Positions 53,856 to 62,326 of a DNA stretch of 62,841 bases are shown here, one piece after another (the stretch's first letter is position 1; each line of letters starts with the position of its first letter). Source of the DNA: Oscillospiraceae bacterium (GTDB lineage: Bacteria; Bacillota; Clostridia; Oscillospirales; CAG-272); NCBI GenBank assembly GCA_015065295.1, contig SVQN01000006.1:1-62841 (forward strand), in the 5' to 3' direction. The position numbers and the translations under genes were made by a program. The notes beneath the pieces are model-generated. The model saw nothing but the letters and a program-made list of their open reading frames with translations, made no database searches and had not been told where the DNA came from.

Positions 53856-53916
53856 TTTTTTGACATTATAACACACTTTTTTCGGAATGTTGAAAAAATC
53901 ACCCAAATGGGAGATT

Positions 53917-53949
53917 AAGAAAAATACCCGGAGTTTTTAGCTCCGGGTA
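53917..53949 (-). terminator. Probable terminator of the ABC exporter operon
   Basis: Minus-strand stem TACCCGGAG/CTCCGGGTA (53925-53949) followed by UUUUUCUU, about 140 bp after the last ABC gene. 53950-54089 shows nothing recognisable. Confidence 0.75.
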
Positions 53950-54089
53950 AATTTTTGTGATGATTTTTTCTTCAAACGCAATTTTATTATCCAATATTTG
54001 GGTGTACTAAGAATCCAGAGTATCCGAAATACCGGATTTTTCATCTGTTCTTTTAAGGTTTGACGAAAACTCTTACTCATAATCCTCCA

Positions 54090-55898
54090 TCACGCAAACT
54101 GTGCAGAGTGCAGGGAATAATAGAACCCCTTCCGTTCCATCAGTTCATCGTGCGACCCATGCTCGATCACGCGGCCGTCCTTCAGGACAAAAATCACGTC
54201 CGCCGTCTTGACCGTCGATAACCGGTGCGCGATCACGAACGACGTGCGTCCTTCCATCAGCTCGCCCATCGCCGCCTGAATCCGCATTTCCGTCATGCTG
54301 TCCACGTTCGAGGTCGCTTCGTCCAGAATCAGCACCGGCGCGTTCGAGATCATCGCACGCGCAATCGTCAGAAGCTGCTTCTGTCCCTTCGAGATGTTCA
54401 CCCCTTCGTCCGTCAGAATCGTATCGTACCCGTGCGGAAGTCCCTCGATGAACGAATGAATCCCCGCCGCCCGCGCTGCCTTTTCGATTTCCTCACGGCT
54501 TACGTCTCTTGTAGAACCGTAGGCGATATTGTCCGCGATCGTTCCGCTGAACAGCCATGTGTCCTGCAGGACCATCGTGTACGACCGCCGTACCGACGCG
54601 CGCGCCGCATGACGGATGTCCGTGCCTTCCATTTTCACCGCGCCGCCGTCCACATCGTAGAACCGCATCAGCAGGTTGATGATCGTCGTCTTTCCCGCAC
54701 CCGTCGGGCCGACAATCGCCGCCGTCATCCCGGGTTTGATGTTCATCGACAGGTCGTGGATGATCTGCTTGTCCTTCGAGTAGCCGAAATCGACGTGCTC
54801 CGCGTCCACCTGACCCTTCACGGGAACCTGTACGCCGAGCTCGACCGCGTCCGCATCGTCCGGAAGCTCTTCTTCCTCGTCAAGGAGACGGAAGACACGT
54901 TCCGCAGCGGCCGCCGCCGACTGGAGTTCGTTGATGATGTTCGCCGTTTCGTTGATCGGACCGCTGAACTTGCGCGAGTAGAGGACGAACGACGACACGT
55001 TCCCGATGGAAATGCCGCCCGCCAGATACAGCAGGGAGCCGAACACCGACACAAGCGTCAGCGAAATGTTGTTGATGAAGTTGACCGTCGGGCCGACCAT
55101 CGTCCCGTAGTAGTCGGTCTTGAAGTAAGCGTCTGCGGCGGTCTTGTTGCGGAGCGCGAAGCGTCCGACCATCGTTTCCTCCGCACTGTACGCACGGACG
55201 GTCTTCTGCCCGGAGAGACATTCTTCCGCGTAGCCGTTCAGTTCGCCCAGCTTCCCCGAACGTGCGCGGAACAGGGGACGGAACGTGTTCGCCATTTTGG
55301 AACTGGTCAGGATCGACAGAGGAACCGTCACGGCGAAGACGAGACAGAGCGTCGGCGAGATCGACAGCATCATAATCAGCGATCCGATGATCGTGACAAG
55401 GCTCGCCGCAATCTGGACGAGGTCGTTTGAGAGGGTCGCGTTGATCGTGTCGATGTCGTAGGAAATGCGGGAGATAATGTCGCCCGTCTGGTTTTTGTCA
55501 AAATATTCCACCTTCATTTTCATGAGCTTGGAGAAGATATCCTCGCGCATCCGGCGGACAATGCCGCGCGAGAGGTTAATCATCACAAGCTGTAAGCCGT
55601 ACGCGGTCAGACTGGAGACCATGTAGGCGATGAGCATGAGGGTACAGTAAAAAAATACGGTGTCAAAATTGACCTTTCCCGCCTCGATGCCGATTGCGTC
55701 AATGGCATAGCCGGACAGCTTCGGCCCGATCAGGGAAAGAAGATTCGATAAAATCGAGAGTGCGAGCGCGGCGAGGTAGCCCCACTTCGCGTGAACCATG
55801 TATCTGCCGAGCCGCAGAAGGACTTTCAGTTTTTTCTTGCTGACGTTGCCGACCACTACGTCTTCGGGTCGTGCAACTCTCGGACCGCCTCTATTCAA
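54090..55898 (-). CDS. ABC exporter subunit B (TMD-NBD fusion, canonical site)
   Basis: 602 residues: six-helix exporter domain (about 25-320), then an ATPase domain with Walker A GPTGAGKTT, Walker B LILDEATSNVD with the catalytic glutamate, and the switch AHRLST. Its own signature is ISKGQKQ, a departure from LSGGQ. The start is TTG 55898 with GGGAGG eight bases upstream, overlapping the partner's stop by 8 bp; this fits better than the upstream open frame to 56006. With the partner gene it forms a heterodimeric exporter of the kind seen in TM287/288 and BmrCD. Confidence 0.9.
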   Translation of the reverse strand: MNRGGPRVARPEDVVVGNVSKKKLKVLLRLGRYMVHAKWGYLAALALSILSNLLSLIGPKLSGYAIDAIGIEAGKVNFDTVFFYCTLMLIAYMVSSLTAYGLQLVMINLSRGIVRRMREDIFSKLMKMKVEYFDKNQTGDIISRISYDIDTINATLSNDLVQIAASLVTIIGSLIMMLSISPTLCLVFAVTVPLSILTSSKMANTFRPLFRARSGKLGELNGYAEECLSGQKTVRAYSAEETMVGRFALRNKTAADAYFKTDYYGTMVGPTVNFINNISLTLVSVFGSLLYLAGGISIGNVSSFVLYSRKFSGPINETANIINELQSAAAAAERVFRLLDEEEELPDDADAVELGVQVPVKGQVDAEHVDFGYSKDKQIIHDLSMNIKPGMTAAIVGPTGAGKTTIINLLMRFYDVDGGAVKMEGTDIRHAARASVRRSYTMVLQDTWLFSGTIADNIAYGSTRDVSREEIEKAARAAGIHSFIEGLPHGYDTILTDEGVNISKGQKQLLTIARAMISNAPVLILDEATSNVDSMTEMRIQAAMGELMEGRTSFVIAHRLSTVKTADVIFVLKDGRVIEHGSHDELMERKGFYYSLHSAQFA

Positions 55899-57612
55899 GC
55901 AGAGCACCTCCCATCTGTGAATCGCTGATTTCGCGGTAGAGCGGGCAGTTTTCGAGGAGTTCCTCGTGCGTGCCGCTGCCGGTGATTCTGCCGTCCTCGA
56001 GTACAAGGATGAGGTCGGCGTGTTTGATCGACGATACGCGCTGCGCCACGATCACGGACGTGGTCTGACCGTCGTAATGGTCGCGGAGTGCCTGACGGAG
56101 TCTTGCGTCGGTCGCGTAGTCGAGCGCACTGGAGCTGTCGTCGAGAACGAGGATTTCGGGCATCCCCGCCAGCGCACGGCTGAGGATCACGCGCTGTTTC
56201 TGACCGCCGGAGAGATTCGCACCCTTGATGGTCAGTTCGTAGTCGAGACCGCCCTCTTTTTCATGAATAAACGCTTCCGCCTGCGCGTGCTTTGCAGCGG
56301 TCATGATCTGCTCGTCCGTCAGACCGCGTCCGAAGTCGATGTTGGAACGGATGGTGTCGGCGAACAGGAAGTCGTTCTGGAACGCCGCACCGAATTTTTT
56401 CGAGATATCCGCACGATCCATCGCCCGGACATCCACGCCGTCAATGCGGACGGAGCCTTCGGTCACATCGTACTGCCGCATGAGCAGGGCGATCAGCGTG
56501 GTCTTGCCCGCGCCGGTCGGCCCGATGATGCCGAGGGTCTGTCCCTTTTCGAGGGTGAAGCTGATGTCGGAGAGATTGTTCTTCACGCCGTTGTAGGAGA
56601 AATTGACATGGTCGAATTCGATCTTGTGACCGCCCTTTTTCCCGGCAAAGGATTCGTCCGCGGTCATATCCTGCGGCGTGTCGAGAACTTCGCCGATACG
56701 GTTCGCGGATGCAATCCCCTTGGATGCCATGATGAACATACGGGTAACGCTCATCATCGCGTTGAGAATGATCGTGAAGTAGGTCATGAACGCAATGATC
56801 GCACCTGCGCCGGACGCACCGGTATTGACGCGGTACGCGCCCACAAGAATCACGGCGACAAGCCCGAAGTTCATGAACAGATTCATGAGCGGGCTGGTCA
56901 GAGCCATATTGAACGCCGCTTTCTTTTCGGCGCGGTTGAGCGCGAGATTGGCTTCGTCAAACCGTTCTTTTTCCGCGTTTTCCTTGCAGAGAGCCTTGAT
57001 GATGCGGACACCCTGCGCGTTTTCGCGTACCACGCGGGTCATGTTGTCGGTTTCAAGCTGCTGATTGTTATACAGCGGAATCCCGCGTCGGGAAATGAAG
57101 TAGACGAAAAAGCTGATAAACGGCAGAATCGCCACGAGAACGAGCGTCAGCACCGGTTCAAGCGATGCCGCAACGATGATGCCGCCGATCAGGAGAAGCG
57201 GTGCGCGTACGCCGAGACGCTGGAACATCCCGACCATCTGGTGGATGTTGTAGGTGTCGGATGTCAGCCGGCTTTCCAGAGAGGGAACGGTGAATTCGTC
57301 GAGCTGGCGCGCGGAGAGGTAGGAAATGCGTCGGAAGAGATCGTTTCGTATCTTTTCCGTGGTGTCGCGGGCAACGCGTGCGGCCATGCGGTTTGCGCCG
57401 ATGTTGCCGAGGATGGCAATCACGGAGCAGACGATCATGAGACCGCCGCAGAAGAAGATCGCCCGCTTGTCGCCCGTCGGAACGATGTCGTCGAGGATGA
57501 TCGAGAGAAGCATCGGCAGGAACAAATCCATGATGGTACCGATGAACTTGATGGAGAACCCGATCATCATCTTTCCGACAAACGGACGGATGTAGGACAG
57601 GATATGCTTCAA
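55891..57612 (-). CDS. ABC exporter subunit A (TMD-NBD fusion, degenerate site)
   Basis: 573 residues with six membrane helices and an ATPase domain: Walker A GPTGAGKTT, signature LSGGQKQR, Walker B ILVLDDSSSALD, H-loop replaced (VAQRVSS, Gln for His). The Asp in place of the catalytic Glu and the missing switch His mark the degenerate ATP site typical of heterodimeric exporters. The start is TTG 57612 with GGAGG. It lies upstream of and overlaps its partner. Substrate is probably a drug, lipid or peptide; not determinable. Confidence 0.92.
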   Translation of the reverse strand: MKHILSYIRPFVGKMMIGFSIKFIGTIMDLFLPMLLSIILDDIVPTGDKRAIFFCGGLMIVCSVIAILGNIGANRMAARVARDTTEKIRNDLFRRISYLSARQLDEFTVPSLESRLTSDTYNIHQMVGMFQRLGVRAPLLLIGGIIVAASLEPVLTLVLVAILPFISFFVYFISRRGIPLYNNQQLETDNMTRVVRENAQGVRIIKALCKENAEKERFDEANLALNRAEKKAAFNMALTSPLMNLFMNFGLVAVILVGAYRVNTGASGAGAIIAFMTYFTIILNAMMSVTRMFIMASKGIASANRIGEVLDTPQDMTADESFAGKKGGHKIEFDHVNFSYNGVKNNLSDISFTLEKGQTLGIIGPTGAGKTTLIALLMRQYDVTEGSVRIDGVDVRAMDRADISKKFGAAFQNDFLFADTIRSNIDFGRGLTDEQIMTAAKHAQAEAFIHEKEGGLDYELTIKGANLSGGQKQRVILSRALAGMPEILVLDDSSSALDYATDARLRQALRDHYDGQTTSVIVAQRVSSIKHADLILVLEDGRITGSGTHEELLENCPLYREISDSQMGGALLE

Positions 57613-57657
57613 AGCAGTGCCTCCGGTGAATTATTACAAAAGAATAATGTTTTTTTA

Positions 57658-57686
57658 ATTATAGCATATTTTCGGGGATACTGCAA
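57658..57686 (-). promoter_or_regulatory. Promoter of the heterodimeric ABC exporter
   Basis: Minus-strand TTGCAG (57681-57686), 17-bp spacer, TATAAT (57658-57663), 45 bp before the start. Confidence 0.78.
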
Positions 57687-57800
57687 GAAAGCGGGGGAAT
57701 TTAAGAGGGGTTAGAAATGAAGAAATTTGAAAGAAAACGATACGGTACAGGACATAAATTTTATGCAGAAATAAATCCATATAAAATGTTTCACAAATGC

Positions 57801-57829
57801 TTGCGAATGTGCGTACAATATGATATAAT
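57801..57829 (+). promoter_or_regulatory. Promoter of the toxin-antitoxin pair
   Basis: TTGCGA (57801-57806), 17-bp spacer, TATAAT (57824-57829), 21 bp before the antitoxin start, leaving little leader, as expected for an autoregulated operon. Confidence 0.78.
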
Positions 57830-57850
57830 AAAACTGAGGTGATGATGAAC

Positions 57851-58150
57851 ATGGCAAAAACAGCGAATATCAATGTGCGGATGGACCCTGTCATCAAAGC
57901 AAATGCGGAGGAACTGTTTGCCTCCTTCGGGATGACGGTCACGGAAGCGATCAATATTTTTCTGCATCAGTCCCTGATGGTCGGCGGACTCCCGTTTGAA
58001 GTGCGCCAGCCGAAGTACAACGCGGAAACGCTGGCGGCGATGCAGGAAGCGCGGGAAATCGCAGCCGGAAAACGTCCGGCAAAGGTTTACTCTTCCGCAA
58101 AAGAACTGTTTGACGAACTGGACAGCGAGGACATAGATGCTGAACCTTGA
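57851..58150 (+). CDS. dinJ: RelB/DinJ-family antitoxin
   Basis: 99-residue antitoxin with an N-terminal ribbon-helix-helix domain (ANINVRMDPVIKANAEELF, then GMTVTEAINIFLHQSL) and a C-terminal toxin-binding tail (SSAKELFDELDSEDIDAEP). ATG 57851 is preferred because GAGGTGAT lies eight bases upstream; ATG/GTG codons at 57839-57844 would add three or four residues. It overlaps the toxin gene by 14 bp. By family, the dimer binds its own promoter and neutralises the toxin. Confidence 0.92.
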   Translation: MAKTANINVRMDPVIKANAEELFASFGMTVTEAINIFLHQSLMVGGLPFEVRQPKYNAETLAAMQEAREIAAGKRPAKVYSSAKELFDELDSEDIDAEP

Positions 58151-58409
58151 AACGACCGTCCAGTTCCGCAGGGACTACAAGCGAATGATGAAGCGGGGAT
58201 GCCGACGTGAGCTGATCGAGCAGGTCATTGACACGCTTCTTCGGGAACAGCCATTGGAGGCAAAGCACCGGGATCATGAACTGAAAGGCGATTATGCCGG
58301 ATTCCGGGAATGCCATATTCAGCCGGACTGGCTGCTTGTGTATAAAGTGGATAAGGGGAACCTTATTCTGACCGCATCCCGGACAGGTACCCATGCCGAT
58401 TTGTTTTGA
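58137..58409 (+). CDS. yafQ: YafQ-family mRNA interferase toxin
   Basis: 90-residue RelE-superfamily ribosome-dependent endoribonuclease. The YafQ active-site set is intact: H47, H60-x-x-P-D64-W65 (HIQPDW), H86 and F90 in TGTHADLF at the C-terminus. It starts within the antitoxin gene, the normal coupled order. An intrinsic terminator follows at once. Expected to be active if released from the antitoxin. Confidence 0.93.
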   Translation: MLNLETTVQFRRDYKRMMKRGCRRELIEQVIDTLLREQPLEAKHRDHELKGDYAGFRECHIQPDWLLVYKVDKGNLILTASRTGTHADLF

Positions 58410-58424
58410 TGAACAGTATCAAAG

Positions 58425-58454
58425 GTCACTCCCATGTGGAGAGTGACTTTTTTT
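58425..58454 (+). terminator. Terminator of the toxin-antitoxin operon
   Basis: GTCACTC (58425-58431) pairs with GAGTGAC (58441-58447), then TTTTTTTT. Confidence 0.88.
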
Positions 58455-58546
58455 TTGCGGAAATTTTTCTTTAGAAGCCGTTTGGTATTTCGAAAGGTGG
58501 AAAACTGACAATTTTGAGATACTAAACGGGTTCTAAGAATGCCTGT

Positions 58547-59338
58547 TCAGATATCCGAAGAAGGAACGCCGCTCCGTCCCTCGGAAAACAGCCGGTTCAT
58601 CGACTCCAGCCCGGCGGCGATTTCCGCGCGTTCTTCGGGAGAGAAACCGCCGTCTTCCCCGACCATGTGATCCAACGCACACCGGAACAGGTGAACGGCA
58701 TCGGCGGCGAGCGTGACGCAGGCTTCCCGCCGGTTCTTCGGATGATCGAGCGCGGCGATCTGACGGCTCTGCCAGAGGTCGGGCATCTGCCGGAGATATT
58801 CTTCCGCCGCGTCGTATTCCCCGGTGCGGACGAGCAGGTCGTACATACTGCGCTCCGCTGCGGCAAGAAGATGTTCGTCGGAGCAGTGGTCGAGAATGTA
58901 TTCGTACAGTCCCCGCGCTTCCCGCATCATGGCGGCACAGGTCTCCGGACGGCATTTCACGGACTGCCGGCGGTCGGCACGAACGTTCAGGGAATGGGCG
59001 AGATTGTACATGACCGTGTAGTCGTTCGGAAATTCCGCGAGTGCGTCGCGCCATGCACGGATCACACCGTCCGCATCGCCGTGCAGGGATGCTTTCCGGG
59101 CGAGGGACGAATAGTATTCGAGACGATCCTCTTTTTTGATGTGGTTCAGACCGAGAACCTCGTCCGCCGAGCAGTCGAAGATCCACGCCAGCCCGATCAG
59201 GGAATGAAGGTCGGGCGAGGTCAGATTGGTTTCCCAGCGGCTGACGGCCTGCGGGGTGATATGAAGCAGTTCCGCGAGCGTTCCCTGCGTAATGCCGCGG
59301 CTGCGGCGGATTTTCCGGATATTTTCACCGATGGTCAT
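58547..59338 (-). CDS. XRE-family regulator with TPR-like C-terminal domain
   Basis: 263 residues, the shortest of four HTH-TPR paralogues here. HTH: TIGENIRKIRRSRGITQGTL and TPQAVSRWETNLTSPDL. The tail has helical units with the family phrase AWRDALAEFPNDYTVMYNLA. ATG 59338 has AAAGGAG; the open frame to 59419 is not family-like. It lacks the last 70-100 residues of its paralogues. It is oriented like the next upstream paralogue, with which it shares a promoter-region motif. Confidence 0.86.
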   Translation of the reverse strand: MTIGENIRKIRRSRGITQGTLAELLHITPQAVSRWETNLTSPDLHSLIGLAWIFDCSADEVLGLNHIKKEDRLEYYSSLARKASLHGDADGVIRAWRDALAEFPNDYTVMYNLAHSLNVRADRRQSVKCRPETCAAMMREARGLYEYILDHCSDEHLLAAAERSMYDLLVRTGEYDAAEEYLRQMPDLWQSRQIAALDHPKNRREACVTLAADAVHLFRCALDHMVGEDGGFSPEERAEIAAGLESMNRLFSEGRSGVPSSDI

Positions 59339-59457
59339 GGTATGATCTCCTTTGGATAGGGTGAGATGGTTCTGTCTGTATAGTAGCGAACGGAGAGCGT
59401 CGGATTGGTAAATCGACAAAATTTTCTGAGGGATTTCTATTCTATTATTATACCATT

Positions 59458-59545
59458 ATTATACCTTCCCGCAGAAGAAATTTCCATGCCGGATTTGATG
59501 ACTGTCGGATAAACATTGAGTTGATCTGACCGCAGAACGGAATCC
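59458..59545 (-). promoter_or_regulatory. Promoter region with box conserved between tandem XRE genes
   Basis: Minus-strand TGGAAA (59481-59486), 17-bp spacer, TATAAT (59458-59463). Just upstream, ATGTTTAT, CATCAAATCCGG and CATGG match ATGTTTAT, CATCAAATCAGG and TATGG at the next gene (60735-60800). The conserved box is a candidate operator. 59546-59625 shows nothing more. Confidence 0.6.
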
Positions 59546-59625
59546 GCTGCACGGGATTATCATACCATGGGATTGCCGGAAATGCAATGGAGGCGCAGTT
59601 GAAGTCCCCTGCTCCTCGTTGAACC

Positions 59626-59659
59626 AAAACTCCCGCAGAGACACACGCCCCTGCGGGAG
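59626..59659 (-). terminator. Terminator of the upstream XRE/TPR gene
   Basis: Minus-strand stem CTCCCGCAG/CTGCGGGAG (59630-59659) followed by UUUUGG, just 9 bp after the stop codon. Confidence 0.72.
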
Positions 59660-59667
59660 AGATGAAT

Positions 59668-60681
59668 TTATTTTGCGATCATCCGGAGAATTTCCGCGAA
59701 TTCGGGGGTATCGCGGACGAAGTCGTAGCGGGAGTCGGTGAGAGCTTCGGCAACTTCGTCACGGTTGTCTTTTGGACTGTTCCGGATTACGGATTTTGCA
59801 TATTTGCTTTCCGGATCGTCCTGTTCCGTGGCAGCAAGTGCGGCACGGCGGAGATTGAACAGTGTTTTTTCTGCATCTCCGGTTCCCGCGTATGCCCATG
59901 CAAGCGGGGTATAAAGGGTATGTTCTCCCTTCAAGTCAAAAGCGTCGTAAAGTCCTTCCAGCTGATGCGCGATTTTAACCTGCTGCTTGGGAGACTTTTT
60001 CTTGTCATGAAGGCGCAGGGCATTGTAAAACCTGAGATTATATACAAGCTGAAAAATCAGGTTTTCTTCCTTCCAGGGATCCCCGACTTCAAATTGGATG
60101 ACTTCGCGGCTGTTACTGATTTCGGAAAAATAGCCGAGATATTTTTTTGCTTCCTCTTTTCTGCCGATCGCACAGAGATGATTGTGAAGCTGACGATAGG
60201 AGTCGGCAAGAATCATGTTATCCATACAATGTGTGGTAATGTATTCCAGAAGAGTGATGGATTCATCCATCATAGCGCGTTGTTTTTCCGGATTGCTGTC
60301 CTCATAGTAAGTGGAAAAATAGGACAGATCGCTTGAAAAACGCCGCATGATGTCATAATCATCCGGAATTTCCCTCAGAGCGTCCCGGTAGATGGCAATG
60401 ATGTCTGCACCATCCGGACGGTTGTTGCCATAGGTTTTTCCGAGAAGGTTTTTGTAATATTTGCTCCGTTCTTTTTTTTCCACATTATCCATTCCGAGCA
60501 GTTCGTCCGTTGTGCAGCCGAAAATGCGTGCAAGGGAAACGATGGCGGAAGCGTCGGGCGAGGTAGTGTCATTTTCCCAGCGACTGACCGCCTGCGGGGT
60601 AATATTGAGCAATTCCGCAAGGTCTTCCTGCGTGATCTCGCGTGCGCGTCTCATTTTGCGTATGGTTTCACCGAGAGTCAT
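59668..60681 (-). CDS. XRE-family regulator with TPR-like C-terminal domain
   Basis: 337 residues. HTH: TLGETIRKMRRAREITQEDL, then TPQAVSRWENDTTSPDASA. C-terminal TPR-like helices start at about residue 75 and include AIYRDALREIPDDYDIMRRF and ALRLHDKKKSPKQQVKIAHQL. AAGGAG before the ATG. Closest in this window to the 58547 gene, both in HTH sequence and in upstream DNA, so the two look like a tandem duplication. Targets unknown. Confidence 0.87.
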   Translation of the reverse strand: MTLGETIRKMRRAREITQEDLAELLNITPQAVSRWENDTTSPDASAIVSLARIFGCTTDELLGMDNVEKKERSKYYKNLLGKTYGNNRPDGADIIAIYRDALREIPDDYDIMRRFSSDLSYFSTYYEDSNPEKQRAMMDESITLLEYITTHCMDNMILADSYRQLHNHLCAIGRKEEAKKYLGYFSEISNSREVIQFEVGDPWKEENLIFQLVYNLRFYNALRLHDKKKSPKQQVKIAHQLEGLYDAFDLKGEHTLYTPLAWAYAGTGDAEKTLFNLRRAALAATEQDDPESKYAKSVIRNSPKDNRDEVAEALTDSRYDFVRDTPEFAEILRMIAK

Positions 60682-60734
60682 GGTAAATTCTCCTTGTAAA
60701 ATGAATTTTTATTCTTCAGCCGGCTTACGAGTAT

Positions 60735-60800
60735 ATTATAGCCGTTCGATAAGGAAGATACCATACCTGATTTGATGAGAAAAAATAAACATTTTGTTGA
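60735..60800 (-). promoter_or_regulatory. Promoter region with conserved box, second XRE gene of the pair
   Basis: Minus-strand TGGTAT (60758-60763), 17-bp spacer, TATAAT (60735-60740), with the CATCAAATC-GG box upstream that is also found at 59458-59545. Confidence 0.6.
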
Positions 60801-60937
60801 GTTCACGGGAAAGAAAAAAGCCCGACCCGTCCGCCGCGCAAAAAAATTATACCCAAAAATCCAAACCCAACATCCCACTGTGCCGAGGTAACGAGGTCGC
60901 TGAAAATTTTCTCGGAGTTTGTACCAACCATATTTGA

Positions 60938-61030
60938 TGCACCCGATCTGCACAGACTATATCCATCCCATTCCCAGATGAAAAGTTTTTGAAGGGGTTT
61001 GGGGGAACTTTTTCCAAAAAGTTCCCCCAA
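60938..61030. repeat. Hairpin repeat with tail downstream of the Rrf2 gene
   Basis: Hairpin TTGGGGGAACTTTTTCC/AAAAAGTTCCCCCAA (60999-61030) with the tail GATGCACCCGATCTGCACAG and CCCAGATGAAAAG seen in related form at 1926 and 43978. It ends 18 bp from the Rrf2 stop. The rest of 60801-60937 shows nothing recognisable. Confidence 0.8.
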
Positions 61031-61048
61031 GTAAGTCCGCATCCCCCG

Positions 61049-61468
61049 TCACTCCACGCCCCCGTCACACGCCATGTCGGCGAGGCTGACGCTGTCGAGG
61101 TAGTTGTCGATCAGTTCACCGAGCTTTTCCCAGACGGGAAGCGTGCGGCAGCAGGTGGAGCGTCCGCATTTCTGCGTGTTGTCGTCCACGAGGCACGCTA
61201 CCGGCGCGATCGAACCTTCCACGATCCGCAGAATGCTGCCGACCGTGTATTCTTCCGGCTTCCGGTTCAGGCGATAGCCGCCGCCCTTCCCGCGAAGTCC
61301 GTCCACAAAGCCCGCTTTCGACAGCGCGGCGATGATGCTTTCGAGGTATTTTTCCGAGATTCCCTGACTTTCCGCTACTACGGTCAGCGGGATATAGTCT
61401 CCTTCCGGATACTGCGCCAGTTCCAGCATGACCCGGAGCGCGTAGCGTCCTTTGGTTGAAATCAGCAT
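61049..61468 (-). CDS. Rrf2/IscR-family transcriptional regulator
   Basis: 139-residue winged-helix regulator. MLISTKGRYALRVMLELAQY is the classic Rrf2 start, ISEKYLESIIAALSKAGFV is the recognition helix, and RGKGGGYRLN the wing. Cysteines C92, C101, C106 and C107 lie where clostridial IscR-like proteins have Fe-S ligands, so it may sense an iron-sulfur cluster, iron or redox state; this is inference. ATG 61468 follows GGGAGGA. It has its own promoter and no isc or suf genes beside it. Confidence 0.9.
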   Translation of the reverse strand: MLISTKGRYALRVMLELAQYPEGDYIPLTVVAESQGISEKYLESIIAALSKAGFVDGLRGKGGGYRLNRKPEEYTVGSILRIVEGSIAPVACLVDDNTQKCGRSTCCRTLPVWEKLGELIDNYLDSVSLADMACDGGVE

Positions 61469-61501
61469 AGAGTTTCCTCCCTGTTCGTGAAATCTTAACC
61501 T

Positions 61502-61530
61502 ATTATACCACAATGTTAATGGGGAATCAA
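61502..61530 (-). promoter_or_regulatory. Promoter of the Rrf2-family gene
   Basis: Minus-strand TTGATT (61525-61530), 17-bp spacer, TATAAT (61502-61507), 34 bp before the ATG and overlapping AACCTATTATACC-like AT-rich DNA that may include the autoregulatory site. Confidence 0.72.
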
Positions 61531-61558
61531 GGGAAAACGAACAGTTTTTTTGAGGATT

Positions 61559-62326
61559 TTACAGCCGTTTCCGGAACGCAAGTCCCGCCGCGAACCAAAC
61601 AGCCGCCGCCCACACGCAGACCACTGCCGGATGTCCGCCGATTTCCGCAAAATCCCCCGCCATCGCCAGACGCGCCGCGTCCACGGCATGACGGAAGGGA
61701 AGAACATTGCATACCGCCGCAAATACGCCGTCCGGCGGCATTGTGTCAAGCTCCATCCACATCCCGCCGAGAAACGACGCGAGCGAAATCACCACCGAGC
61801 ACAGCGGCGGCGCGGATTTCGGATTGAACAATGCTCCGAACAGCAGCCCGAACCCGATAAACAGCAGAATTGCCGGAACCGAAACCGGAATCACGGTAAA
61901 AAGTCCCGCGAGGGACAGCGGAACGTCCGTGAAAAGAGCGATCATCACCGATACCGCCATCGTGAGAATTCCCTGAAGAACCGCAAGCAGAACGACCGGC
62001 AGGGCATACCCCGCCAGAAAATCCGCCCGCTGCATGGGCGAGATGTACAGCCGCACGAGAAATGCTTCCGAACGATCCCCCGAAACGAGAATCGCCGTGA
62101 ACAGCATCAGGAACGACAGCCCGAACACATACACCGCCGGTGCCAGACGGTCGATGCGGAAAATCGTCATTCCCGCTTCCGGAGGAATCGACTCGTTCAG
62201 AACCGTCATCGCCGCCAGCATAACCAGCGGAAACCCGACCGCGAACACATACGCCAGCGGATCGCGCACCAGCTCCAGAAAACACCGTCCCGCAAACGCG
62301 GAAATCCGGTATATCCGATTTTTCAT
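61559..62326 (-). CDS. ABC-2 type transporter permease
   Basis: 255 residues with about six hydrophobic segments, beginning MKNRIYRISAFAGRCFLELV and DPLAYVFAVGFPLVMLAAM, and the C-terminal LPFRHAVDAARLAMAGD, the pattern of ABC-2 drug or polysaccharide exporter permeases. Its ATG overlaps the ATPase stop by 4 bp (ATGA), so they are coupled. The Rrf2-like gene follows 90 bp later on the same strand. Confidence 0.9.
   Translation of the reverse strand: MKNRIYRISAFAGRCFLELVRDPLAYVFAVGFPLVMLAAMTVLNESIPPEAGMTIFRIDRLAPAVYVFGLSFLMLFTAILVSGDRSEAFLVRLYISPMQRADFLAGYALPVVLLAVLQGILTMAVSVMIALFTDVPLSLAGLFTVIPVSVPAILLFIGFGLLFGALFNPKSAPPLCSVVISLASFLGGMWMELDTMPPDGVFAAVCNVLPFRHAVDAARLAMAGDFAEIGGHPAVVCVWAAAVWFAAGLAFRKRL

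Noticed and set aside
53450-53866. Target-site duplication TTTTTGGAC/TTTTTTGAC around element 2c
   Set aside because: Low-complexity, one mismatch, and other copies show no comparable duplication.
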